Part shown: piece after piece, positions 36,112 through 43,981 of the stretch
Position numbering within the stretch: position 1 is the stretch's first letter
Layout of the letters: the number at the start of each line of letters is the position of its first letter
From: Amycolatopsis echigonensis
Lineage (GTDB): Bacteria; Actinomycetota; Actinomycetes; Mycobacteriales; Pseudonocardiaceae
DNA: 64,000 bases
Assembly: GCF_014174495.1 (NCBI RefSeq)
Contig: NZ_JACJHR010000008.1
Location: 1-64,000, forward strand
Direction: 5' to 3'
Position numbers and translations under genes: made by a program
The notes under the pieces: model-generated
The model's input: only the letters and a program-made list of their open reading frames with translations
What the model was told of the DNA's origin: nothing
Databases searched by the model: none

Positions 36112-36147
36112 GAAGCGCCAAGCCGCGGGGTGGCGGCCTGGCGCTTC
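36112..36147. terminator. hairpin between purB and the amino acid importer operon
   Basis: GAAGCGCCA (36112-36120) and TGGCGCTTC (36139-36147) are exact complements, and the space between holds a further GC-rich pairing. It lies after purB and 35 bases before the importer's first gene. It could be the purB terminator or a leader element of the importer operon. Confidence 0.55.
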
Positions 36148-36222
36148 CGGGTTCGGCACGAAGACTAAAAGCTTCGCCCGATCGAGTAATGCCGTCTCAG
36201 CACGTGGACGACGTGCGCGCAC

Positions 36223-37650
36223 TCACAGAATCGGCTGCGGCGCGTACGCCGCGGCGTCCGGGAATCGCTTGAGCACGTCCTCGACACGCGCCGCGACTTC
36301 TTCGACCTGACGCGGGGCCACACCGGTGAACGAGATCCGGTCGGCGAGCAGTTCGTCCAGGTCAGCGCGGTCGAGCGGGAGCCGCTCGTCGGCCGCGAGC
36401 CGGTCGAGGAGGTCGTTCTCCGCGCCGCGTTCGCGCATCGCGAGGGCGACTCCGACGGCGTTCTCCTTGATCGCCTCGTGAGCCGTCTCACGCCCGACGC
36501 CCCGGCGCACCGACGCCATGAGCACCTTGGTGGTGGCGAGGAACGGAAGATAGCGATCAAGCTCACGCTCGACCACCGCCGGGAACGCGCCGAATTCGCC
36601 GAGCACGGTGAGGAAGGTCTCGAGCAGGCCGTCGAGCGCGAAGAACGCGTCCGGCAGCGCGACGCGGCGCACCACGGAATCCGAGACGTCGCCCTCGTTC
36701 CACTGGTCGCCGGCCAGTTCGCCGATCATCGACAGGTACCCGCGCAGCACCACCGCGAGGCCGTTCACGCGCTCGCAGGAGCGGGTGTTCATCTTGTGCG
36801 GCATGGCCGACGACCCGACCTGGCCCGGTTTGAAGCCCTCGGTGACGAGCTCGTGGCCGGCCATCAGCCGGATCGTCTTGGCGAGGCTGGACGGAGCGGC
36901 GGCGAGCTGGACCACAGTGGACAGCACGTCGAAGTCGAGCGAACGCGGGTACACCTGGCCGACGCTGACGAACCGGTTGCCGAAGCCGAGGTGCTCGGCG
37001 ATCCGCGACTCCAGCTGGTCCAAAGTGGACTCGTCGCCGAGCAGGTCGAGCATGTCCTGCGCGGTGCCGACCGGGCCCTTGATGCCGCGCAACGGGTAGC
37101 GCTCGATCAGGTTGTCCAGCCGGGAGAACGCGACGAGCAGTTCGTCGGCGGCGGTCGCGAACCGCTTGCCGAGCGTCGTCGCCTGCGCGGCGACGTTGTG
37201 CGAGCGGCCGGCCATCACCAGGTCGGAGTGCTCGACGGCGAGCGCCGCCAGCCGGGACAGCACCGTCGCGACGCGGGCGCGGACCAGTTCCAGCGACCGC
37301 AGCTGCTGCAGCTGCTCGACGTTCTCGGTGAGGTCGCGCGAGGTCATGCCCTTGTGCACGTGCTCGTGCCCGGCGAGGGCGTTGAACTCCTCGATCCGGG
37401 CCTTCACGTCGTGCCGGGTGACGCGTTCGCGGGCGGCGATCGAGTCGAGGTCGACCTGCTCGACCACGCGCTCGTAGTCGGCGAGGACGCCTTCGGGCAC
37501 CTCGACGCCCAGCTCGGCCTGAGCCCGCAGCACGGCGAGCCACAGCCGCCGCTCGAGCACGACCTTGCGTTCGGGCGACCAGAGCGCCACCAGCTCAGGC
37601 GAGGCGTAGCGGGCGGCGAGCACGTTCGGAATGCGGGGCTTGTCCGTCAC
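36223..37650 (-). CDS. purB: adenylosuccinate lyase PurB
   Basis: A 475-residue fumarase-superfamily lyase that acts twice in purine synthesis, on SAICAR and on adenylosuccinate, releasing fumarate. GSSAMPHKMNTRSCERVNGL is the signature loop with the flexible Ser/Lys, and GHEHVHKGMTSRDLTEN and AGRSHNVAAQATTLGKR carry active-site residues. ATG 37650 is the natural start. The sugar-acid dehydratase gene ends 34 bases upstream on the same strand. Confidence 0.96.
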   Translation of the reverse strand: MTDKPRIPNVLAARYASPELVALWSPERKVVLERRLWLAVLRAQAELGVEVPEGVLADYERVVEQVDLDSIAARERVTRHDVKARIEEFNALAGHEHVHKGMTSRDLTENVEQLQQLRSLELVRARVATVLSRLAALAVEHSDLVMAGRSHNVAAQATTLGKRFATAADELLVAFSRLDNLIERYPLRGIKGPVGTAQDMLDLLGDESTLDQLESRIAEHLGFGNRFVSVGQVYPRSLDFDVLSTVVQLAAAPSSLAKTIRLMAGHELVTEGFKPGQVGSSAMPHKMNTRSCERVNGLAVVLRGYLSMIGELAGDQWNEGDVSDSVVRRVALPDAFFALDGLLETFLTVLGEFGAFPAVVERELDRYLPFLATTKVLMASVRRGVGRETAHEAIKENAVGVALAMRERGAENDLLDRLAADERLPLDRADLDELLADRISFTGVAPRQVEEVAARVEDVLKRFPDAAAYAPQPIL

Positions 37651-37684
37651 GCGGCCACGATACCTGCGCAGGTCAGCGAGGCGG

Positions 37685-38833
37685 TCACCACTCCGTGAAG
37701 CCGCCGTCGGGCAGCCGCCACACCGGCGACCGCCACGTGTGCCCGGTCTCGTCGGCGCGGCGGACGGCTTCCTCGTCCACCTCGATGCCGAGCCCGGGCG
37801 CGGTCGGGCGCGCGGCGTAGCCGTCGGTGAACCGGAACAGCGCGTCGTCGGCGAGATAGGCGACCGGCTCGCGGCCGTCGTGGTAGTGCATGCCGAGGCT
37901 TTGCTCTTGGATCAGGAAGTTCGGCGTCGCGAACGCCACCTGCAGCGCGGCGGCCAGCGAGATCGGGCCGAGCGGACAATGCGGGGCAAGGTTCGCGCCG
38001 TACACCTCGGCCAGCGCGGCGATCCGGCGCAGCTCCGAAATGCCGCCCGCGTGCGACGGATCCGGCTGCACCACGGCGACGCCCGCGTCCAGCACGGGTT
38101 TGAACTCCCAGCGCGAGAACAGCCGTTCCCCGAGCGCGATCGGGACCGTCGAGGCCTCGACCACCGATTTGACCACGTCGGCGGGCAGTTCCGGCAGCAC
38201 CGGTTCCTCGACGAACATCGGCTGTACTTCTTCGAGCATCTTCACCAGCCGTCGCGCCATCGCGGGCGAGACACGGCCGTGGAAGTCGATCGCCAGGTCC
38301 CGATCGGGTCCGAGAGCTTCCCGAGCCTCCCGGGCGCGGGCCAGCGCAGCCGCCGCCTCCGCGGGCGTCGCGATCGGCCCGAGCGGACCGGCGACGTTCA
38401 TCTTCACCGCGGTAAAACCGAGCTCGACCTGCGCGGATACCGCGTCGAAGATGCCCGAAGGACGGTCGCCGCCGACCCATGAATACACCCGCACGCGATC
38501 GCGCACCGGGCCGCCGAGCAGCTCGTGCACCGGAGCGTTCCGGGCCTTCCCCGCGATGTCCCACAGCGCCTGGTCGAACCCGGCGAGCGCGCTGGAAAGC
38601 ACCGGACCGCCACGGTAGAAACCGCCGCGCCGCAGCACCTGCCAGTGGTCCTCGATGCGCAGCGGATCCTTCCCGACGACCAGCTCGGCCAGCTCGTGCA
38701 CGGCCGCGCGAACGGTCCCGGCACGTCCTTCCACGACCGGTTCGCCCCAGCCGGTGATGCCCTCGTCGGTGCTGACCTTGAGGAACAACCAGCGCGGCGC
38801 GACGAGGAACGTCTCGATCCCGGTGATCTGCAC
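37685..38833 (-). CDS. dgoD: galactonate dehydratase-type enolase-superfamily enzyme
   Basis: A 382-residue mandelate racemase/muconate lactonizing-family enzyme, closest by pattern to D-galactonate dehydratase, which gives 2-keto-3-deoxygalactonate. Clues are FLKVSTDEGITGWGEP, QALWDIAGKARNAPVHELLG, DFHGRVS for a metal-binding Asp, EEPVLPE for metal-binding Glu, and the His in LAPHCPLGPISLAA. GTG 38833 follows GGAGGCAGG. Next to it are an SDR, an aldolase, a lactonase and a GntR regulator, supporting a sugar-acid pathway. Another aldonate could be the true substrate. Confidence 0.85.
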   Translation of the reverse strand: MQITGIETFLVAPRWLFLKVSTDEGITGWGEPVVEGRAGTVRAAVHELAELVVGKDPLRIEDHWQVLRRGGFYRGGPVLSSALAGFDQALWDIAGKARNAPVHELLGGPVRDRVRVYSWVGGDRPSGIFDAVSAQVELGFTAVKMNVAGPLGPIATPAEAAAALARAREAREALGPDRDLAIDFHGRVSPAMARRLVKMLEEVQPMFVEEPVLPELPADVVKSVVEASTVPIALGERLFSRWEFKPVLDAGVAVVQPDPSHAGGISELRRIAALAEVYGANLAPHCPLGPISLAAALQVAFATPNFLIQEQSLGMHYHDGREPVAYLADDALFRFTDGYAARPTAPGLGIEVDEEAVRRADETGHTWRSPVWRLPDGGFTEW

Positions 38834-38850
38834 CCTGCCTCCACAACGGA

Positions 38851-39531
38851 CTAAGCGGAATCCTTCGCGGCCGACCAGCCGCCGTCGACGGTCAGCTCGG
38901 CGCCCGTGACGAACGACGCCGCGGGTGAAAGCAGGAACGCGATCACCGCGGCGACTTCGGCTGGATTACCGAGCCGTCCGGCGGGCGTCGCGCGGACGCT
39001 GCGTTCGCGGTCCTCCGCGCTGATCCGATCCCATGCCTCGGTCTCGACCGGGCCGGGAAGCACGGAATTCACCCGAACTTCCGGCGCGTACTCCACGGCC
39101 AATTGCCGGGCCAGAGACACCAACGCGCCTTTGCTGGCCGCGTACGCCGGGTGGCCGGGCAGCCCGAAACGCGCGTGTACTGAGGAAACCAGCACCACCG
39201 AGCCGCGCCGAGATCGCAGCGCGGACAGGCAGGCCCGCATGGCGAGGTACGACGCGGTGAGGTTCACGTCGAGCTGCCGTTGCCATTGCGCGCGGTCGGT
39301 TTCGTGCAACGGCCCCGAAGTCGGCAGGTACGCGTTGCTGACCACTGCGTCGACTTCGCCAGCCAGGTCGAGAACGCGTTGCCACGTCTCGTCTTCAGTC
39401 ACGTCACCCTGCACGCCACCGGGCACCGGGGCCAGATCGACTCCGATCACCCGGTAGCCGTCGGCGTTGAGCTGGAGGGTGGTCGCGGCTCCGATCCCGG
39501 ACGCCGCGCCGGTCACCACGGCAGTGCGCAT
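38851..39531 (-). CDS. short-chain dehydrogenase/reductase
   Basis: A 226-residue SDR. TGAASGIGAATTLQL is the NAD(P)-binding glycine motif, VSNAYLP replaces the usual NNAG, and YAASKGALVSLARQLA contains the catalytic Tyr and Lys with SSVHARFG as the Ser region. In this cluster it probably oxidises a sugar such as galactose to the lactone; that is inferred from its neighbours. ATG 39531 is preferred over an upstream TTG at 39540. It is followed, 17 bases later, by the dehydratase gene. Confidence 0.88.
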   Translation of the reverse strand: MRTAVVTGAASGIGAATTLQLNADGYRVIGVDLAPVPGGVQGDVTEDETWQRVLDLAGEVDAVVSNAYLPTSGPLHETDRAQWQRQLDVNLTASYLAMRACLSALRSRRGSVVLVSSVHARFGLPGHPAYAASKGALVSLARQLAVEYAPEVRVNSVLPGPVETEAWDRISAEDRERSVRATPAGRLGNPAEVAAVIAFLLSPAASFVTGAELTVDGGWSAAKDSA

Positions 39532-39570
39532 GGTTCGCAAGCATGCCGGGGCGCTGGAGCAGCCGTCAAG

Positions 39571-39590
39571 AATAATTAGTAATTTATAAT
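39571..39590 (+). promoter_or_regulatory. AT-rich divergent promoter/operator
   Basis: A 20-base A/T island in otherwise GC-rich DNA lies between the divergent SDR and aldolase genes. It ends in TATAAT (39585-39590), a perfect -10 hexamer for the plus-strand operon, 21 bases before its ATG. On the minus strand TTGACG overlaps 39569-39564. The island is a likely binding site for the GntR regulator encoded at 41206. Confidence 0.45.
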
Positions 39591-39611
39591 CTCCCTGCTA
39601 GGCTGACCGCC

Positions 39612-40226
39612 ATGGGATACCGGTGGGAGATCACGCGCGAAGCGGTCCGGCAGGGCGTCGTCGGAATCGTGCGGACGGCGGACGCCGCCTCGGCCGTCGC
39701 CGCCGCGCGGGCAGTGCTCGACGCTGGGCTGAAGTCGGTCGAAGTCCCGCTCACCAACGCGGGCGCGCTCGTCGCGATCGAGGAGTTGAGCTCCGCGTAT
39801 CCGGACGCCACGATCGGGGCCGGCACAGTGCTCGACGAGTCGTCCGCGACGGCCGCGATCCGGGCAGGGGCCCAGTTTCTCGTGTCGCCGTCGCTGCACA
39901 CCGAGGTCTTGCGTACCGCTCATCGGTACGGCGTCGCCGCGCTGCCGGGCACCGGTTCGGTGACCGAAATCGTGCGGGCGATGGAGGAAGGTGCTGATGC
40001 CGTAAAGGTTTTCCCGGCGTCCGCGCTCGGCCCGCAGTGGATCAAGGACGTGCGCGCCGCGCTTCCGCAAGCCCCGCTCGTGCCGACGGGTGGAATCGCT
40101 CCCGAGGACGTGCCACGCTGGCTCGAAGCGGGCGCCGTCGCCTGCGGGATCGGGTCGGCGCTGACCCGTGGCTCCGCCGAGGACATCCGGGCCCGAGTGG
40201 CCGCAATGGTGAGGGAGAGCTCGTGA
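39612..40226 (+). CDS. 2-keto-3-deoxy-6-phospho-sugar acid aldolase (KDPG/KDPGal)
   Basis: A 204-residue class I aldolase of the KDPG family that cleaves a phosphorylated 2-keto-3-deoxy sugar acid to pyruvate and glyceraldehyde 3-phosphate. GIVRTADA near the N-terminus, VEVPLTN, IGAGTVLD, FLVSPSLH and AVKVFPASALGP with the Schiff-base Lys follow the family order. Beside a galactonate-type dehydratase it is likely DgoA-like. No kinase for the intermediate is seen in this cluster. The stop overlaps the next start (GTGA). Confidence 0.9.
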   Translation: MGYRWEITREAVRQGVVGIVRTADAASAVAAARAVLDAGLKSVEVPLTNAGALVAIEELSSAYPDATIGAGTVLDESSATAAIRAGAQFLVSPSLHTEVLRTAHRYGVAALPGTGSVTEIVRAMEEGADAVKVFPASALGPQWIKDVRAALPQAPLVPTGGIAPEDVPRWLEAGAVACGIGSALTRGSAEDIRARVAAMVRESS

Positions 40227-41209
40227 GCGACGTCGTACTCGTCGGCTGCCGTACCGCCGAAACCGGCGGGAACGGTACCGGGATCGCGGTTTTCCGGCGC
40301 TCCGGCGGCGAGCTGACCGCGGATTCGACGGTGCCGATGGTGTCGCCGACCTGGCTGACGCAGCATCCCGCGCTGCCGATGGTGTACGCGGTCAACGAGA
40401 CGAGCTACGGCGAGATCACGTCCGTTTCGGTCGACGACGGCCTGACTCCGCTCGACGTGGTCGAGTCGGGCGGGGCCAGCCCGTGCCACCTCGCGGTGAC
40501 GCCGGACGGCCGGTTTCTGTTGTGCGCCAACTACGGCGGCGGCAGTCTCGCCGTGTTCGCCCTGCACTCGGACGGCCGGATCGACGGTCGCACGGACCTG
40601 GTGCAGCACACCGGGAGCGGGCCGCGCGCCGACCGGCAGGAAGGCCCGCACGTCCACATGGCGGTGCCGTCGGCGGACAGTTCGGTGGTGAGCGCCGTCG
40701 ATCTCGGCACTGACGAAATCCGCAGCTACACGCTGTCTCCCCAAGGAAAACTGACTCCGCTGGCCGTTTCGCCGCTTCCGCCGGGCACGGGACCGCGGCA
40801 GCTCATGCGTGGCGCGAACGGAATCGCTTACGTGGCCGGAGAATTGTCCGGCGAGCTCATTACCATGCGGGAGACTTCGCCGGGCGAGTTCGAGTTCGTC
40901 GCGGCGACTCCTTCGACGGCAGCTGGCGGCGAATCCCTGGTGGCACACCTGGAAGTGCTCGAATCGGGAATCTACCTGTCGAACCGCGGGCCGGAATGCA
41001 TCACGTCGTTCGCGGGCTCGCCGCTGCGGGCAGTGGCCGACCAGCCCTGCGGCTCTTACCCGTGGAACTTCGCCGTGACGGACGGGTTGTGCTTCACCGC
41101 AGCCTTCAAAGACGACGTCATTTCCGTTTTCCCGTTGAAGGACCTCGGAAACGCGGAGGTCCGCAAATACCCGACCGGCTCGCCGACGTGCGTGCTCCCG
41201 CTCCGGTGA
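40223..41209 (+). CDS. lactonase family protein (seven-bladed beta propeller)
   Basis: A 328-residue protein of the Pgl-type lactonase family. Blade motifs include TWLTQHPALPMVYAVNE, SPCHLAVTPDGRFLLCANYG, GGSLAVFALHSDGRI, GPHVHMAVPSADS and YVAGELSGELITMR. It probably hydrolyses an aldonolactone, such as galactonolactone, within this sugar-acid pathway. GTG 40223 follows GAGGGAGAG and overlaps the aldolase stop; the frame continues upstream, but only inside the aldolase gene. Confidence 0.88.
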   Translation: MSDVVLVGCRTAETGGNGTGIAVFRRSGGELTADSTVPMVSPTWLTQHPALPMVYAVNETSYGEITSVSVDDGLTPLDVVESGGASPCHLAVTPDGRFLLCANYGGGSLAVFALHSDGRIDGRTDLVQHTGSGPRADRQEGPHVHMAVPSADSSVVSAVDLGTDEIRSYTLSPQGKLTPLAVSPLPPGTGPRQLMRGANGIAYVAGELSGELITMRETSPGEFEFVAATPSTAAGGESLVAHLEVLESGIYLSNRGPECITSFAGSPLRAVADQPCGSYPWNFAVTDGLCFTAAFKDDVISVFPLKDLGNAEVRKYPTGSPTCVLPLR

Positions 41210-41898
41210 CCGACCATCGCCCTCGCGGCCTGCACGGACAGACCGTGGAAACGCTCGCCGCACGCATTCTGTCCGGCGAATGGCGCGAGGGCATGGTGCT
41301 GGATCTGCCCGCGCTGCGCGAGGAGCTGGACATCAGTCTCACCGCGCTGCGGGAGGCGTTGAAGGTACTGGCAGCCAAGGGAATGATCGGCGCGCGGCAG
41401 AAGCACGGCACGTTCGTGCAACCGCGCGAGAACTGGCAGCTTCTCGACGCCGACGTCATGCGCTGGCAGACCACCGCGCGCGGAAACGCTGGCCTGCTGG
41501 ACGAATTGGCCGAGGTACGCGCCGTGGTCGAACCCGCGGCCGCGCGGATGGCCGCAGAACGCGCGACCGCCGAAGACCTCGCCGCGCTGGAATCCGCGCT
41601 CGACGCGATGGTCGCCGCACCGGATCTGGAAGCGAGCGTGGAGGCGGATCTGGCGTTCCACCGCAGCCTGTTGGCCGCCGCGCACAACAACTTCCTGCTC
41701 CAGATCGAACGCGTCATCGCGATCGGGTTGGCGGAGCGGGACAAACTCGTCCACAGCGCCGGCCCCACCGACGATCCGGCACCGAGCCACCGCCGAGTGC
41801 TGGACGCCATCGCCGCGCACGACCCGTCCGCCGCGGAGACCGCGATGCTGGATCTGCTGGTGAAATCCGCCGCCGACGCCGGTCGCGTCAGGAAGTGA
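41206..41898 (+). CDS. GntR/FadR-family regulator
   Basis: A 230-residue regulator with a winged helix at residues 8-75 (TVETLAARILSGEWREG ... LDISLTALREALKVLAAKGM) and an FCD ligand-binding domain behind it (LAEVRAVVEPAAARMAAERA, ADLAFHRSLLAAAHNN with metal-site His). It probably represses this sugar-acid cluster until an aldonate binds. GTG 41206 overlaps the lactonase stop. Its 3' end overlaps the convergent GlxA-type gene by 11 bases. Confidence 0.9.
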   Translation: MTDHRPRGLHGQTVETLAARILSGEWREGMVLDLPALREELDISLTALREALKVLAAKGMIGARQKHGTFVQPRENWQLLDADVMRWQTTARGNAGLLDELAEVRAVVEPAAARMAAERATAEDLAALESALDAMVAAPDLEASVEADLAFHRSLLAAAHNNFLLQIERVIAIGLAERDKLVHSAGPTDDPAPSHRRVLDAIAAHDPSAAETAMLDLLVKSAADAGRVRK

Positions 41899-42820
41899 AG
41901 GCTCGCCGGTAGGCCGTCGGCGTGGTCCCGAGGGCCCGCCGGAAGTGCAGCCGCAGGTTGGCCGGGGTGCCGAGTCCGCAGTCCCGCGCCACCCGGTCCA
42001 CCGAATGGTCCGTGGTTTCCAGCAATTCCCGCGCTTTGCTGAGCCGGGCGTTGAGCAGCCACTGCAACGGAGTCGTCCCGGTTTCCTCGGCGAACCGGCG
42101 CAGGAAGGTCCGCTGCGACATCTCGGCGTGCCGAGCAAGCAGCCGGATGCTGAGCGATTCGTCCAGTCGCTGCAACGCCCATTCTCGCGTGGCCGACAGG
42201 GAAGCGTCGCCAGCTTCTGCTAGTGGAGCGGGTACGTACTGTGCCTGGCCGCCTTCCCGGTGCGGGGCGGCAACCAGACCGCGCGCGATCCGATTGGCGA
42301 CCGCTGCGCCCAGATCGCGACGGACGATGTGCAGGCACAGGTCGATGCCGCAGCACACGCCAGCTGACGTGAGCACGTCGCCCTCGTCGACGTAAAGCAC
42401 ATCCCGATCGACCCGCACCGACGGGTATTCCCGCTCGAATTCGTCAATATATTCCCAATGCGTCGTGGCGTGCAGGCCGTCCAGCACTCCCGCCGCGGCC
42501 AGCGCGAACGCACCCGTGCAGATGGACACCACCCGACGCCCCCGCTCGCGCGCCTCGGCCAGCAGCTCGACCGCCGCCTCCGGCGTCTCGTGGATCGGGT
42601 CGTACCCCGGCACGATCACCGTGTCCGCCGCGCGCAGCTCCTCGATCCCGCCTTCGGCAGCCAGCTCGAACCCGGCGCTGGTGGCGACCTTCGGGCCGAG
42701 CGCGCACAGCGTCATCTCGTAATGCGTTTGCGGCCGGACGTGGAACACCTGCGCCGGGATCGCCAGGTCCAGCGGGAGAACGCCGTCGAGCGCGAGGACC
42801 GCGACCCGATGCACCGTCAT
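41888..42820 (-). CDS. GlxA-type transcriptional regulator (DJ-1/PfpI plus AraC HTH)
   Basis: A 310-residue regulator. The N-terminal DJ-1/PfpI domain (residues 5-180) has VSICTGAFALAAAGVLDG around the conserved Cys and VLTSAGVCCGIDLCLHIV. The C-terminal AraC domain (215-310) has two helix-turn-helix units: IRLLARHAEMSQRTFLRRF and VDRVARDCGLGTPANLRLHF. It starts with ATG 42820, six bases after a TAGAAT -10 element, so its mRNA is probably leaderless. A perfect inverted repeat covers its promoter, which suggests autoregulation and control of the divergent HD-domain operon. Confidence 0.92.
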   Translation of the reverse strand: MTVHRVAVLALDGVLPLDLAIPAQVFHVRPQTHYEMTLCALGPKVATSAGFELAAEGGIEELRAADTVIVPGYDPIHETPEAAVELLAEARERGRRVVSICTGAFALAAAGVLDGLHATTHWEYIDEFEREYPSVRVDRDVLYVDEGDVLTSAGVCCGIDLCLHIVRRDLGAAVANRIARGLVAAPHREGGQAQYVPAPLAEAGDASLSATREWALQRLDESLSIRLLARHAEMSQRTFLRRFAEETGTTPLQWLLNARLSKARELLETTDHSVDRVARDCGLGTPANLRLHFRRALGTTPTAYRRAFTS

Positions 42821-42855
42821 GGCAAGATTCTATCGAAGTACGGCAATCTTGCCAC
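42821..42855 (-). promoter_or_regulatory. promoter and operator of GlxA-type gene
   Basis: On the minus strand GTGGCA (42855-42850), 17 bases, and TAGAAT (42832-42827) form a promoter ending six bases before the ATG. GGCAAGATT (42821-42829) and AATCTTGCC (42845-42853) are exact reverse complements, 24 bases from centre to centre. One arm overlaps the -35 element, the other the -10 element and transcription start. Confidence 0.6.
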
Positions 42856-42892
42856 TCGCCAGGTCAGAGCGGTGCGGGCCAGTCTTGAAGGC

Positions 42893-43549
42893 ATGATCGA
42901 ACTCCTTCCGGACCCCGTGGTCGCGCTGCCCGCGACTCCGCTGGCGGACGCCGTCCTCGACGTCGTCCGCCCGGTGGAATCGCCGTCGGTGTTCAACCAC
43001 AGCGTCCGCACCTATCTGTTCGCCCGGCTGGTCGCCGAGCGGCGAGCGATGTCCGGCTATGACGACGACCTGCTGTTCGCCGCCTGCGTGATGCACGACA
43101 TCGGCGTGGCACCGGACGGCCCGCACGTGGAACGCTTCGAGGTCGAAGGCGCCGAGCGGGCAGCCGGTTTCCTCGTCAACCAAGGGATTTCCACCGCAGA
43201 CGCCGATCAGGTGTGGCAGGCGATCGCCCTGCACACCACCTCGGGCGTCGCGGAACACCGCGGTCCGCTGTGCGTACTCGTCCGCGCCGGGGTCGCCGTC
43301 GACTTCGGCGGACCGATCGGCACCGAGCACCTCGACGCCGTCACCGACGACCAGGCCGAAACGATCCACGCCGCTTACCCCCGGCTGGAGATGGTCCGCT
43401 CGCTCACCGACGCGATCGTCGCGCAGGCGGCGAAAAACCCGAAGAACGCGCCCGTACCCTCGACGCCCGCTGATTTCCTGCGCGAACGCGCGGCCGACGG
43501 CGAAACCCGGCTGGAGCGTGCCGCCCGCACGTCCCGCTGGGGCAACTGA
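42893..43549 (+). CDS. HD-domain protein
   Basis: A 218-residue protein of the HD metal-dependent hydrolase superfamily. VFNHSVRTYLFA gives the first His, AACVMHDIGVAP the His-Asp pair, and ERAAGFLVNQG and AIALHTTSGVAEH later ligands. The pattern resembles cyanamide hydratase-like HD proteins, but the substrate is unknown. ATG 42893 is preceded by GAAGG. A RidA-family gene follows 12 bases later, and the two probably form one unit controlled by the divergent regulator. Confidence 0.82.
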   Translation: MIELLPDPVVALPATPLADAVLDVVRPVESPSVFNHSVRTYLFARLVAERRAMSGYDDDLLFAACVMHDIGVAPDGPHVERFEVEGAERAAGFLVNQGISTADADQVWQAIALHTTSGVAEHRGPLCVLVRAGVAVDFGGPIGTEHLDAVTDDQAETIHAAYPRLEMVRSLTDAIVAQAAKNPKNAPVPSTPADFLRERAADGETRLERAARTSRWGN

Positions 43550-43561
43550 GAAGGGAAGCCC

Positions 43562-43975
43562 ATGTACTCCGTCACAATCCCCGAGGACTCCAAGGTCTTC
43601 GGACCGTCTGGCGCGTCCGCCTTCGCCCGCTTCGGTTACTCCGCGGCCGTCCGCGCGGGCAGCCTTCTCTTTATCGCTGGGACGATCGGCCGCCGTCCGG
43701 ACGGAGAGATCGCGGAAACCATCGAGGAGCAGACCGAGATCGCGCTCCGCCGGATCGAGGAAATCCTTCGCGTAGAAGGCCTCGATCTCTCCGCGCTGGT
43801 CGACATCACGAGCTACCACGTCGACATCCACCAGCACCTGCCCGGTTTCCTGGAAGCCAAGAACCGCCTCGTGACCGCCGAGCCCTATCCGGCATGGACG
43901 ATGATCGGCGTCAGCGGGCTCGCCAGTCCGGGACTGCTGATCGAAATCCGCGCCACCGCGGCGTACCCGGAATAA
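43562..43975 (+). CDS. RidA family protein
   Basis: A 137-residue member of the YjgF/YER057c/UK114 family, which forms trimers and hydrolyses reactive enamine/imine intermediates. SLLFIAGTIGRRPDGEI, TEIALRRIEEILRVEGLDLS and VDITSYHVDI follow the usual fold; the C-terminal motif is ASPGLLIEIRATAAY. The Arg normally binding the carboxylate is in the region EIRATA. ATG 43562 follows AGAAGGGA. Its stop is six bases from the convergent TetR gene. Confidence 0.88.
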   Translation: MYSVTIPEDSKVFGPSGASAFARFGYSAAVRAGSLLFIAGTIGRRPDGEIAETIEEQTEIALRRIEEILRVEGLDLSALVDITSYHVDIHQHLPGFLEAKNRLVTAEPYPAWTMIGVSGLASPGLLIEIRATAAYPE

Positions 43976-43981
43976 CTGTCC

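Noticed and set aside
34492..36222. One fused gene of 576 codons covering both binding proteins
   Set aside because: The upstream part is a shifted, Arg-rich reading of the first binding protein gene; each protein has its own signal peptide and lipobox.
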